A DNA stretch of 64,000 nucleotides from assembly GCF_018320785.1 (NCBI RefSeq), contig NC_054875.1, forward strand, positions 532,501 to 596,500. The letters run 5' to 3'. This stretch comes from Cheilinus undulatus (Eukaryota; Chordata; Actinopteri; Labriformes; Labridae). Below, piece after piece: positions 1-12,464 of this stretch. Positions within the stretch are counted from its first letter, which is position 1. Every line of letters begins with the position of its first letter. Made by a program: the position numbers and the translations under genes. The notes beneath the pieces were generated by a model that searched no databases, was not told the origin of the DNA, and worked only from the letters and a program-made list of their open reading frames with translations.

Positions 1-1080
1 CACTTAATTAAGGCGGTCTAGCATCCTGACTAGTCTGGCAATCTTGGCCCTCACACATATTTGCACTCATCAAAGACCACCCTGTTGTCTACAGTGGTCC
101 GCCAGTAAACAAGAAGTTATTTCCAGCTTTACTGGTCACCTGTGGTTTATAATGGAGTTGTCATTCCAGTCTAACCAGTTCCCCATAAGATTTATCTGAG
201 CAGTATATCAGTGTGTATGACATGTGGGGAAAAGCTGTTAAAGAGGCACTGCTAGCCTTTTAGCCCATGCATGTGTCTCATTATTATTTGAACACATTGT
301 TGACTCTTCTTTCACCCACTTCTCCAAACGTTGACGACGATGGCTCACAACAATGGAGAGGAAATGGACCCAAAATCCCCGGCTTCACCAACATTCCAGC
401 GTCCTCTGTGTTTGAAGATGGCGTCATCCTTTGATGTCTATAAAACATATTCTTGGCTTTTGCATGCTGTTCTCTTTCACTGTGAAGCCCTGGTGTTGTA
501 ACTCTCGCACAATTTGGCTTTGCATTGCTCTGCTAAAATAGGACAACGTTCTTACCTGTGGAATGTTCCAGGTGTTTCTGAGCATTTGTACCAACTTTTT
601 TGGTAGCTGTTGCAGGCATGTAAACATTAGTGCTTGTTGCACAGCGATGCCAGCAGACCTAGAGCGTTGGCTTTCTTTCCACATCAGATGTTTCTGCTCT
701 GTTCAGGTTCTCTAACCCTAACCCTAGCATCGTGTGACGAGGGTTTCTGTTTACTTATCAAACAGGGGTCAGTTTGGTTTCTACTAGAATCCCTCGCCCT
801 CTCTGGACCATGAAAGCCCGGGGCAGTACAGCTCATAGACCCCCCCATCGTCCTGAATATTCACACTGGTTGTGCTGATAAGAATATGCAGTGTAAGCCC
901 TCCGCTCTCCGGCGTCCGCTCTCTGCTGCTGTGGCGGTCCAAACCCACTGTGACATTCAGCCGGCCGGCTCCGACCGCCCGCCGCTGTCAGCTGATGTTT
1001 TGTTGTCAGCTGAGTGACCCGGCCTGCACTCTCTCTGTATCTACGTGTCTTTACGAGTGCAGACTCGCTGGTAGATAATC
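1..1080. other. Unrecognised flank, no supported gene
   Basis: No exon or known element recognised. Around 413-455 there is a single sequence resembling one unit of the 47-bp repeat at 7.76-8.29 kb (gatggc, then tataaaacat). A GC-rich patch lies at about 895-1,040 and contains the direct repeat TGTCAGCTGA twice, about 20 bp apart. The minus-strand open frame at 424-684 (86 aa) has no recognisable domain and is probably chance or repeat-derived. Confidence 0.5.
712..727. repeat. Short telomere-like run (ctaacccta, about 2.5 units)
   Basis: The run ctaaccctaaccctag is about two and a half copies of the vertebrate telomere hexamer (CCCTAA on this strand). It is too short to be a telomere. It matters only because further telomere-like runs occur at 47.69-47.88 kb and 62.94 kb. 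Confidence 0.6.
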
Positions 1081-1765
1081 TTCAGTCACTTTTGCAGATA
1101 TATCAAAAAAGAAAGAAAAATGTGTTTCCATATTGAAATCTAACTTATTCTACTGGTTCATTTTTATAAAACAGATGTAGATTTACATTTTTATTCTGTT
1201 GGCTCTGACATAGATTATTATTTTATTTTTTGAGCTTTGTAATTTAATGCTGAGATTTTATTTTTTGCATCAAACGTACCGTGTGTCTTCTTTTGTATGG
1301 GAGGAAAACAATCAACTGTTGCACATGGAGTATTTACACCTTCACTATACATGTAACCTCATAATCCTTAGAGTAAGGCCTGATTGTTGTACGTAACATC
1401 GCTGTAAACCTGCCGCATGATCGTAGAGAGCTCAGTACAATGTTTGTGAGTGTTCATAGGAAACTTCTGAATGTCTTAATTTTTAATGTCAGTGGCATCA
1501 CTGGATCCACATTCAAGGAGACTGGCCAACTGTTCTCTGCTGGTTTTGATTTTTTTTTTTTTTTTTTAGCCAAACGATGATTATTCAGCTGCTCCAACGT
1601 CTGCAGCTGCTACTGTTTTTTTCTGTTTAGTTTCTTTGGATTATTAAAGACGATTCAGTCAGAAACACAACCGCTGCAGCATCTTCATTCACACATTTCT
1701 GTTCTATTTATGAATGCACTGCTGTTTGTGACGATCTTTCATTCTACTCTGGATCACTCTTAACC
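1081..1765. other. AT-rich spacer, no gene seen
   Basis: AT-rich single-copy-looking DNA with a poly-T run near 1,550-1,567. No exon, RNA gene or repeat unit recognised. Confidence 0.5.
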
Positions 1766-1767
1766 AT

Positions 1768-4700
1768 TTTTATTCACACACTGATGTAGAATGGTCATCA
1801 GTATTAACACATTCACACACTGATGTAGAATGGTCATCAGTATTAACCCGTTCATACACATTCACACAGTAATGTAGAATGGTCATCAGTATTAACCCGT
1901 TCACACACATTCACACACTGATGTAGAATGGTCATCAGTATTAACACATTCACACACTGATGTAGAATGGTCATCAGTATTAACACATTCACACACTGAT
2001 GTAGAATGGTCATCAGTATTAACCCATTCATACACATTCACACAGTAATGTAGAATGGTCATCAGTATTAACCCGTTCACACACATTCACACACTGATGT
2101 AGAATGGTCATCAGTATTAACACATTCACACACTGATGTAGAATGGTCATCAGTATTAACCCGTTCACACACATTCACACACTGATGTAGAATGGTCATC
2201 AGTATTAACCCATTCATACACATTCACACACTGATGTAGAATGGTCATCAGTATTAACCCGTTCACACACATTCACACACTGATGTAGAATGGTCATCAG
2301 TATTAACCCATTCATACACATTCACACACTAGAATGGTCATCAGTATTAACCCATTCATACACATTCACCCACTAGAATGGTCATCAGTATTAACCCATT
2401 CATACACATTAACACAGTAATGTAGAATGGTCATCAGTATTAACCCGTTCACACACATTCACACACTGATGTAGAATGGTCATCAGTATTAACCCATTCA
2501 TACACATTCACTCAGTAATGTAGAATGGTCATCAGTATTAACCCATTCATACACATTCACACACTGATGTGGAATGGTCATCAGTATTAACACATTCATA
2601 CACATTCACACACTGATGTAGAATGGTCATCAGTATTAACTTATTCATACACATTCACACAGTAATGTAGAATGGTCATCAGTATTAACACATTCATACA
2701 CATTCACACACTGATGTAGAATGGTCATCAGTATTAACCCATTTACACATTCACACACTGATGTAGAATGGTCATCAGTATTAACCCATTCATACTCATT
2801 CACACACTGATGTAGAATGGTCATCAGTATTAACCTGTTCACACACATTCACACACTGATGTAGAATGGTCATCAGTATTAACCCATTCATACACATTCA
2901 CACACTAGAATGGTCATCAGTATTAACCCATTCATACACATTCACACAGTAATGTAGAATGGTCATCAGTATCAACACATTCATACACATTCACACACTG
3001 ATGTAGAATGGTCATCAGTATTAACCCATTTACACATTCACACACTGATGTAGAATGGTCATCAGTATTAACCCATTCATACACATTCACACACTGATGT
3101 TGAATGGTCATCAGTATTAACCCATTCATACTCATTCACACACTGATGTAGAATGATCATCAGTATTAACACATTCAACATTCACACACTGATGTAGAAT
3201 GGTCATCAGTATTAACTTATTCATACACATTCACACAGTAATGTAGAATGGTCATCAGTATCAACACATTCATACACATTCACACACTGATGTAGAATGG
3301 TCATCAGTATTAACCCATTTACACATTCACACACTGATGTAGAATGGTCATCAGTATTAACCCATTCATACACATTCACACACTGATGTAGAATGGTCAT
3401 CAGTATTAACCTGTTCACACACATTCACACACTGATGTAGAATGGTCATCAGTATTAACCCATTCATACACATTCACACACTAGAATGGTCATCAGTATT
3501 AACCCATTCATACACATTCACACAGTAATGTAGAATGGTCATCAGTATCAACACATTCATACACATTCACACACTGATGTAGAATGGTCATCAGTATTAA
3601 CCCATTTACACATTCACACACTGATGTAGAATGGTCATCAGTATTAACCCATTCATACACATTCACACACTGATGTTGAATGGTCATCAGTATTAACCCA
3701 TTCATACTCATTCACACACTGATGTAGAATGATCATCAGTATTAACCCGTTCACACACATTCACACACTGATGTAGAATGGTCATCAGTATTAACCCATT
3801 TACACACATTCACACACTAGAATGGTCATCAGTATTAACCCATTCACACACATTCACACACTAAAATGGTCATCAGTATTAACCCATTCACACACATTCA
3901 CACACTGATGTAGAATGGTCATTAGTATTAACCCATTCATACACATTCACACAGTAATGTAGAATGGTCATCAGTATTAACCCATTCATACACATTCACA
4001 CACTGATGTAGAATGGTCATCAGTATTAACCCGTTCACACACATTCACACACTGATGTAGAATGGTCATCAGTATTAACCCATTCATACACATTCACACA
4101 CTAGAATGGTCATCAGTATTAACCCATTCATACACATTCACCCACTAGAATGGTCATCAGTATTAACCCATTCATACACATTAACACAATAATGTAGAAT
4201 GGTCATCAGTATTAACCCGTTCACACACATTCACACAATGATGTAGAATGGTCATCAGTATTAACCCATTCATACACATTCACTCAGTAATGTAGAATGG
4301 TCATCAGTATTAACCCATTCATACACATTCACACACTGATGTGGAATGGTCATCAGTATTAACACATTCATACACATTCACACACTGATGTAGAATGGTC
4401 ATCAGTATTAACCCGTTCACACACATTCACACACTGATGTAGAATGGTCATCAGTATCAACACATTCACACACTGATGTAGAATGGTCATCAGTATTAAC
4501 CCATTCATACTCATTCACACACTGATGTAGAATGGTCATCAGTATTAACCTGTTCACACACATTCACACACTGATGTAGAATGGTCATCAGTATTAACCC
4601 ATTCATACACATTCACACACTAGAATGGTCATCAGTATTAACCCATTCATACACATTCACACACTAGAATGGTCATCAGTATTAACCCATTAATACACAT

Positions 4701-7133
4701 TCATCCACTAGAATGGTCATCAGTATTAACCCATTCATACACATTCACACAGTAATGTAGAATGGTCATCAGTATTAACCCTTTCACACACATTCACACA
4801 GTAATGTAGAATGGTCATCAGTATTAACCCGTTCACACACATTCACACACTGATGTAGAATGGTCATCAGTATTAACACATTCACACACTGATGTAGAAC
4901 GGTCATCAGTATTAACCCGTTCACACACATTCACACACTGATGTGGAATGGTCATCAGTATTAACCCATTCATACACATTCACACACTAGAATGGTCATC
5001 AGTATTAACCCATTCATACACATTCACACACTAGAATGGTCATCAGTATTAACCCATTCATACACATTCACCCACTTGAATGGTCATCAGTATTAACCCA
5101 TTCATACACATTCACACAGTAATGTAGAATGGTCATCAGTATTAACCAGTTCACACACATTCACACACTGATGTAGAATGGTCATCAGTATTAACCCATT
5201 CATACACATTCACACAGTAATGTAGAATGGTCATCAGTATTAACCCATTCATACACATTCACACACTGATGTGGAATGGTCATCAGTATTAACACATTCA
5301 TACACATTCACACACTGATGTAGAATGGTCATCAGTATTAACCCATTCATACACATTCACACAGTAATGTAGAATGGTCATCAGTATCAACACATTCATA
5401 CACATTCACACACTGATGTAGAATGGTCATCAGTATTAACCCATTTACACATTCACACACTGATGTAGAATGGTCATCAGTATTAACCCATTCATACACA
5501 TTCACACACTGATGTTGAATGGTCATCAGTATTAACCCATTCATACACATTCACACACTGATGTAGAATGGTCATCAGTATTAACCCATTCATACACATT
5601 CACACAGTAATGTAGAATGGTCATCAGTATCAACACATTCATACACATTCACTCAGTAATGTAGAATGGTCATCAGTATTAACCCATTCATACACATTCA
5701 CACAGTAATGTAGAATGGTCATCAGTATCAACACATTCATACACATTCACACACTGATGTAGAATGGTCATCAGTATTAACCCATTTACACATTCACACA
5801 CTGATGTAGAATGGTCATCAGTATTAACCCATTCATACACATTCACACACTGATGTTGAATGGTCATCAGTATTAACCCATTCATACTCATTCACACACT
5901 GATGTAGAATGATCATCAGTATTAACCCGTTCACACACATTCACACACTGATGTAGAATGGTCATCAGTATTAACCCGTTCACACACATTCACACACTAG
6001 AATGGTCATCAGTATTAACCCATTCACACACATTCACACACTGATGTAGAATGGTCATTAGTATTAACCCATTTTCAAATTCACACACTGATGTAGAATG
6101 GTCATCACCATTAATCCATTCATACACATTCACACACTAGAATGGTCATCAGTATTAACCCATTCATACAAATTCACACAGTGATGTAGAATGGTCATCA
6201 GTATTAACCCATTTACACACATTCACACACTAGAATGATCATCAGTATTAACCCATTCACACACATTCACACACTAGAATGGTCATCAGTATTAACCCAT
6301 TCACACACATTCACACACTAGAATGGTCGTCAGTATTAACACATTCACACACTGATATAGAATGGTCATCACCATTAATCCATTCATACACATTCACACA
6401 CTAGAATGGTCATCAGTATTAACCCATTCATACACATTCACACAGTGATGTAGAATGGTCATCAGTATTAACCCATTTACACACATTCACACACTGATGT
6501 AGAATGGTCATCAGTATTAACCCATTCATACACATTCACACACTGATGTAGAATGGTCATCACCATTAATCCATTCATACACATTCACACACTAGAATGG
6601 TCATCAGTATTAACCCATTCATACACATTCACACACTGATGTAGAATGGTCATCAGTATTAACCCATTTACACATTCACACACTGATGTAGAATGGTCAT
6701 CAGTATTAACCCATTCATACACATTCACACACTGATGTAGAATGGTCATCAGTATTAATCCATTCATACACATTCACACACTGATGTAGAAAGGTCATCA
6801 GTATTAACCCATTCACACACATTCACATTCTAGAATGGTCATCAGTATTAACACATTCATACACATTCACACACTGATGTAGAATGGTCATCAGTATTAA
6901 CCCATTTACACATTCACACACTGATGTAGAATGGTCATCAGTATTAACCCATTCATACACATTCACACACTGATGTAGAATGGTCATCAGTATTAATCCA
7001 TTCATACACATTCACACACTGATGTAGAATGGTCATCAGTATTAACCCATTCATACACATTCACACACTGATGTAGAATGGTCATCACCATTAATCCATT
7101 CATACACATTCACACAGTGATGTTTTCTGATTT
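1768..7133. repeat. Minisatellite, modular 35/42/49-bp unit
   Basis: Tandem array built on the core tgatgtagaatggtcatcag followed by tattaaccc and cattcatacacattcacac. Full units are 49 bp. Units lacking the 7-bp tgatgta are 42 bp, and units lacking a 14-bp cattca-type segment are 35 bp, so most lengths differ by multiples of 7. Some units (cccatttacaca) are about 47 bp. At about 5.4 kb this is roughly 110-120 units. A higher-order period of about 576 bp is visible: the blocks at 2,645 and 3,221, and at 2,932 and 3,508, match. The segment near 2.33-2.64 kb recurs near 4.10-4.39 kb. Short open frames of 61-67 aa on the minus strand come from the repeat and are not genes. Confidence 0.95.
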
Positions 7134-7428
7134 TAACAGATGTTTTCTCATATCCAGGTCCTTCCCAGGTTAAAGGAGGAACATTTCAGAGACTGAAGGA
7201 CAGAAAAGACTGGGACACTGATGAACTGTTGGTCAGAATATTCTGTATATTGGTCTTTATGAACAGCAGTCAATAAAGAACAGCTCGGTCTTTAAAACAA
7301 ACTCTTCAAAACTCTCCAAAAGTTCACGTTTAGTGCAAAAACAAAGAAAACATCCTGTTCATTGACATTCAGCAGCAACAACAGAACAATCAGCTAGAAT
7401 TAGACTCATTATGATGTCAGATAACAAC
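7134..7428. other. Short unique spacer
   Basis: Single-copy-looking sequence between the 49-bp array and the inverted-repeat DNA element. No gene recognised. Confidence 0.4.
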
Positions 7429-7759
7429 CACTTTATTAGGTACACCCAATCAACTGCTCATTACACTAAAATCAGCCAATCACATGGCAGCAGCCGATGG
7501 CTGATGGACAGAGCGAACATCAGAGAAGAAAGGTGATTTCCTGAACATGTGGTTGTCGGTCTGAGTATGACTGGGAGACATTAGTGAACATCTGTCAGAA
7601 ATACTGTTAGTCTTTAAGAGAAGACAGATACACAGAGATTAGTCACCGAGCAGCTGTTCTCAAATGGTGGGTCAGGGAGCTGTTCTACCAGCAGAGTACC
7701 TGGGAAAGACTGAAATATAGTCCATGACAAGGAGGACTTTTCTCAACAACTAAACTTAT

Positions 7760-8292
7760 TTAACTCTTTCCTCCGATGATGTCATCCTTCTGAACCTATA
7801 AAACATTCCACCCTTGCCTTTAATGATGGCATCATTTAAAGACTATAAAACATTCCAATCTTGCCTTTAATAATGGCATACATTAAAACGTACAAAACAT
7901 TCCATCCTCGCCTTTTATAATGGCATACAAAACGTACAAAACATTCCATCCTTTCCTTAAATTATTTTCCTTTAAAGCATACAAAACATTCCATCCTTGC
8001 CTTTAATTATGGAATCGTTTAAAGCCTATAAAACATTTCACCCTTGCCTTTAATGATGGCATCATTTAAAGACTATAAAACATTCCATCCTTGCCTTCAA
8101 TAATGGCAATCGTTTAATGCCTATAAAACATTTCACCCTTGCCTTTAATGATGGCATCATTTAAAGACTATAAAACATTCCATCCTTGCCTTTAATAATG
8201 GCATACTTTAAAGCGTACAAAACATTCCATCCTTTCCTTTAATGATGGCATCCTTTAAAGCTTATAAAACATTCCATCCTTGCCTTTCCCAT
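7760..8292. repeat. 47-bp minisatellite, about 11 degenerate copies
   Basis: Unit of about 47 bp containing cctttaatgatggcatc, taaagactataaaacattcc and atccttg. Copies differ by substitutions and small indels, so the array is older than the 34-bp array at 41.3 kb. It lies inside the 7,429-9,110 inverted-repeat element. Confidence 0.9.
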
Positions 8293-8438
8293 GCAGCCCT
8301 GTTCCATAGAATATGAAGGAAACAGAATGTTAATGCCATGAAGAACTGAATAAAGTAGAATATATTCATGTGTTTTAGTTTATGGTTTCTATGACGACAC
8401 GGCCGGCCTCTCTCTCGGTTCATGTTTTGTTCCATTTA

Positions 8439-8652
8439 CAGTGCCATGAAAAAGTATGTGCCCCCTTACTGACTCTGATTGTTTTGCATATTTAACACAC
8501 TGAAATGTTTGGGATCATCAAACGATTTTAATATTTCACAAAGACGACCCAAGTAAATACAAACTACAGTTTCTAAATGATGATTTTATTCATCCAAACC
8601 CATCTGGCCCTGTGTGAAGAAGTTAGGGGGCACATACTTTTTCACAGCACTG
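8439..8652. mobile_element. 214-bp MITE, TIR cagtg(c/t)..tgaaaaagtatgtg
   Basis: The left end cagtgccatgaaaaagtatg pairs with the right end catactttttcacagcactg as imperfect terminal inverted repeats of about 30 bp. A run of gccccc follows on the left, and gggggc precedes on the right. The 5' neighbour is TA, but the 3' neighbour is TT, so a TA target duplication is only half preserved. The ends resemble a widespread fish MITE family. No coding capacity. It is inserted inside the larger 7,429-9,110 element. Confidence 0.75.
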
Positions 8653-8661
8653 TTTGGTGAT

Positions 8662-8888
8662 AACTTTTCCTCCTGTTGTTAAATAAATAGAAGTTCAGGG
8701 TCATGGTTTTGATCTCGGGTCCTGAGGTCAGACTAGAGCAGAACCTCCTCCTGTTGTTAAATAAATAGAAGTTCAGGGTCATGGTTTTGATCTCGGGTCC
8801 TGAGGTCAGACTAGAGCAGAACCTCCTCCTGTTGTTAAATAAACAGAAGTTCAGGGTCATGGTTTTGATCTCGGGTCCTGCTCTCAGA
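8662..8888. repeat. 78-bp tandem triplication
   Basis: Nearly three copies of a 78-bp unit beginning cctcctgttgttaaataa and running through ggttttgatctcgggtcctg. 78 is divisible by 3, so a short minus-strand open frame crosses the array. This is an artefact of the period, not evidence for a protein. Confidence 0.9.
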
Positions 8889-9110
8889 CTTGTCTAAGAT
8901 TCAAACATGAAGCCGAAATCAAAGAAAGACATAAAACTACGCAGAGATGAGATCAGTCGGCACCACGTTGTGGAAAAGCACCAATAAATCACCTTTTCCT
9001 CTTCTGATGCTCACTTTGACCTTCGGCACAGGGTCAGGGTTTCTGCCCTGTGATTGGCTGATCAGATAATAGTCTTAATGAGCAGCTGAACAGGTGTACC
9101 TAATAAAGTG

Positions 9111-10110
9111 ATCATTGACCATACATGAAAAGCTTGCTGTGATCACGTCAGTCATCATTCTCTAATTCTGAAGTCCTCCTGATAAAAACCAGGACCCAGA
9201 GTCTTCCAGACTACAGAAATCCTCCCTCCATGCTGCTGTTCTTACGTTTTAGTCCATGCAAACAAAGTTTGGCACCAAGGAGCAGAAAGTTTGGTACAAA
9301 AGCAGAAAGGAATAATGCCCCGTCAGATTACAAGCACGTCTCTACTTATCAAAGTCTTCTCATGATTCACAAACAAACGTGGATATTTACACTCCGAGTC
9401 TCAGAGAACTAACGGAGGGAGGTGGTCTTCATGCTGGTCTATCTCTGAGAGTGGAATATTAGTACTGAAGGTTTGGTCACACTGTCTGGGAGCTTATTAT
9501 GGGATGGAGAGGGAACATGTGCATAGAACAAAGGAGAAAACAACCTTCATGCAGCAGATCATCTCCTCTAAAATATTCAAACATGGAACCACGTTTCCTC
9601 TGAGACGGCCCAGAGCTGCTGCAGGGTCCGAGCCGGGGAGGTCCACGTCACCGCCAGCACCAGCGGCTTCATCAGTATGAATCTGTGTCGGTTAGAAATG
9701 GCGCTCTGGTACACCCCTATCCCACCAAAAGGCCCCGCCTGTCCAGGACCAGTAGGGATGTGATGCCCTGCTTGGACGGTTTTCTGCACCAGAGCCAGTC
9801 CTTCAGAAACCTGGGACTAGATCAGGAGGGAGAACTTTGGTCACCAAGAGGAGCTCCTTCATTTATTCTGTGATTATTGACCATTAAAGAGTTTCATTGA
9901 TCCCACCAACAGGAACGTTTTCAATAAAGTTAAAAAAAATCAGCCGAAAACAGAATTAAAGCAACAGAAAAATGATCTGATCTTAATTCTATTTTTAGAT
10001 TTATTTCTGAACTAAACTTAATACCAGTACCCATACCGCTGATGCTGGATCCAGCTCAGACTCAGTCCTGGATCTGGCTCTGACTAAGTCCTAGGTCTGG
10101 CTCTGACTAA
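9111..10110. other. Unassigned sequence downstream of pcmtd2
   Basis: Single-copy-looking DNA of about 1 kb. At 9,577-9,873 open frames overlap on both strands (70 aa minus, 62 aa plus), but neither has a recognisable domain or clear splice context. It could be distal 3'-flank of pcmtd2 or an unrecognised element. Confidence 0.4.
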
Positions 10111-11550
10111 ATCTGGTTTTATTTTGAAATCAGAGGAAATATTCAGACTGAATCTACTTTTACTTTGAAATCAGATGAAGTATTCAGACTAAATCTGCTT
10201 TTATTTTGAAAGCAGAGGACGTATTCAGACTAAATCTGCTTTTATTTTGAAATCAGAGGAAGTATTCAGACTTAATCTGCTTTTATTTTGAAATCAGATG
10301 AAGTATTCAGACTACATCTGCTTTTATTTTGAAATCAGGGGAAGTATTCAGACTAAATCTGCTTTTATTTTGAAATCAGGGGAAGTATTCAGACTACATC
10401 TGCTTTTATTTTGAAATCAGGGGAAGTATTCAGACTACATCTGCTTTTATTTTGAAATCAGGGGAAGTATTCAGACTAAATCTGCTTTTATTTTGAAATC
10501 AGAGGAAGTATTCAGACTTAATCTGCTTTTATTTTGAAAGCAGATGAAGTATTCAGACTACATCTGCTTTTATTTTGAAATCAGGGGAAGTATTCAGACT
10601 AAATCTGCTTTTATTTTGAAATCAGGGGAAGTATTCAGACTAAATCTGCTTTTATTTTGAAATCAGGGGAAGTATTCAGACTAAATCTGCTTTTATTTTG
10701 AAATCAGATGAAGTATTCAGACTACATCTGCTTTTATTTTGAAATCAGGGGAAGTATTCAGACTAAATCTGCTTTTATTTTGAAATCAGGGGAAGTATTC
10801 AGACTAAATCTGCTTTTATTTTGAAATCAGAGGAAGTATTCAGACTAAATCTGCTTTTATTTTGAAAGCAGATGAAGTATTCATACTAAATCTGCTTTTA
10901 TTTTGAAAGCAGATGAAGTATTCAGACTAAATCTGCTTTTATTTTGAAATCAGATGAAGTATTGAGACTAAATCTGCTTTTATTTTGAAATCAGAGGAAG
11001 TATTCAGACTAAATCTGCTTTTATTTTGAAATCAGAGGACGTATTCAGACTAAATCTGCTTTTATTTTGAAAGCAGAGGAAGTATTCAGACTAAATGTGC
11101 TTTTATTTTGAAATCAGAGGAAGTATTCAGACTAAATCTGCTTTTATTTTGAAATCAGAGGAAGTTTTCAGACTAAATCTGCTTTTATTTTGAAATCAGA
11201 GGAAGTATTCAGACTGAATCTACTTTTACTTTGAAATCGGATGAAGTATTCAGACTAAATCTGCTTTTATTTTGAAAGCAGATGAAGTATTCAGACTAAA
11301 TCTGCTTTTATTTTGAAATCAGAGGAAGTATTCAGACTAAATCTGCTTTTATTTTGAAATCAGAGGAAGTATTCAGACTAAATCTGCTTTTATTTTGAAA
11401 TCAGAGGAAGTATTGAGACTAAATCTGCTGTTATTTTGAAATCAGAGGAAGTATTCAGACTAAATCTGCTTTTATTTTGAAATCAGAGGAAGTATTCAGA
11501 CTAAATCTGCTTTTATTTTGAAATCAGGGGAAGTATTCAGACTAAATCTG
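10111..11550. repeat. 41-bp minisatellite, about 35 copies
   Basis: Unit of 41 bp: attcagactaaatctgc, ttttattttgaaatc, then agaggaagt (gg/ga variants). The period was checked at 10,633 and 10,674. Nearly every unit contains tttatt, which is AATAAA on the minus strand. The array lies just past the pcmtd2 stop codon and may lie in, or form, the 3' end of that transcript. Confidence 0.95.
11512..11517 (-). promoter_or_regulatory. First AATAAA after the pcmtd2 stop
   Basis: tttatt on the plus strand is AATAAA on the gene strand, about 360 nt beyond the pcmtd2 stop codon at 11,879. It lies in the first full unit of the 41-bp array that the transcript would reach, and the hexamer recurs about every 41 nt after it. 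The actual cleavage site is unknown. Confidence 0.45.
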
Positions 11551-11878
11551 CTTGGTCACCCAGAATCCTCTCTGGTCTTTGGACCGTCTCAGTCATCTCA
11601 ATGGAAATGTACAGCGACAGTTCTGCTCTGAGCCTCAGGCTGCGTGGCGAGCAGGAAGTGGCTTTTGGCGCCCTGAACACCAAGCTGACAGCGTCATGGA
11701 CAAGTTTGTCATGCGCCATGGCGAGCATGATGGACGTGAATCATTTAGGTGAAATGTGAAATAACCCCCCCCCCCCATGAATCCTCGCCATAGTTCAGAG
11801 AAGATGATGAAGAGGATGAAGACAGGTGAAGAAAGGAGGCGTGGTCTGTCAGTGGCGCCATTGCTCTGTGGGCGTGGC

Positions 11879-12426
11879 CTACTTCTCTCTGTAGTACAGC
11901 AGGTACATCTTGAGCGGCTCGGGCAATGGCAGATTCAGGATCCTATGTCGAAGCACGTTGACGGCGGGTTGTGGGCGGAGCAGCTCTCCGGTCTCCTTCT
12001 CCTCTTCCTCCTCCTCTGGCTCCTCCTCCTCCTCCTCCTCCACCGTCTCCTCCTCCTCCACCGTTGCTCCTCGTCCTCCTCGTCGGCTCCCTCTCAGCTG
12101 ACGCCTCCCCTCTCTCTCTCCCACCTCCTCCTCCTCTGCTCGCCCTCCCTGGTTGTTGTTGCTGTCCAGAGGGGCGGGGCCTATCCCACTGCTGGCCACT
12201 ACCTGCCGCGTGGCGAGGACCAGGGCATTACAGTGGCGACGGTGGACACGCCGCCGTTTGAAGCGAGGGCCGTACTTATGGAGGCCCGCCACTGCCAGGC
12301 CCCTCCCCACACTGAAGGAGGAGCCTCTGCCACGTGATTGGCTGTCTCCAACATCTGTAGTCACTCTGAGGGCGTGGCGGATGACGATACGAGACAGCTC
12401 TTGAAGCGTCCGGACCTCGAACCTCG
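11879..12426 (-). CDS. pcmtd2: pcmtd2 coding exon 6 (C-terminus, stop)
   Basis: Encodes residues 236-417. The acceptor is a pyrimidine-rich tract ending cccacag before CGAGGTTCGAGG. The split codon C|CG joins it to exon 5 as proline 236. The stop is TAG at 11,881-11,879. Contents in order: a BC-box-like helix TLQELSRIVIRHAL (242-255); a basic, possible nuclear-localisation stretch RFKRRRVHRR (290-299); an Arg/Gly-rich segment; a glutamate-rich run (about 333-380); and the Cullin5-box-like end LPLPEPLKMYLLYYREK (401-417). In this family the last part contacts Elongin B/C and Cullin 5, so the protein probably serves as a substrate receptor of an E3 ligase. The Glu-rich tract comes from a CTC/TCC microsatellite at about 11,995-12,075 and is longer than I remember in mammalian PCMTD2. 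Plus-strand open frames here are antisense shadows. Confidence 0.93.
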
Positions 12427-12464
12427 CTGTGGGCAGAGAGAAGAGAGGAAATGAAAGCGTTAAA

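Larger units (their letters stand above)
7429..9110. mobile_element. Non-autonomous DNA element, TIR CACTTTATTAGGTACACC
   Basis: The 18-base terminal sequence CACTTTATTAGGTACACC begins at 7,429. Its exact reverse complement ends at 9,110 (ggtgtacctaataaagtg). Sequence just inside both ends also pairs (cagccaatcacatggcagcag on the left, ctgtgattggctgatcaga on the right), so this is a long inverted-repeat element. I recognise these ends as those of an interspersed repeat common in fish. No transposase is present. The interior has been replaced or expanded by a 47-bp minisatellite, a 214-bp MITE and a 78-bp triplication. An exact target-site duplication was not identified. Superfamily is left open. 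Confidence 0.65.

Noticed and set aside
11777..12404. Plus-strand frames of 63-186 aa
   Set aside because: Antisense to the last pcmtd2 exon, whose frame is supported by splice sites and family motifs.
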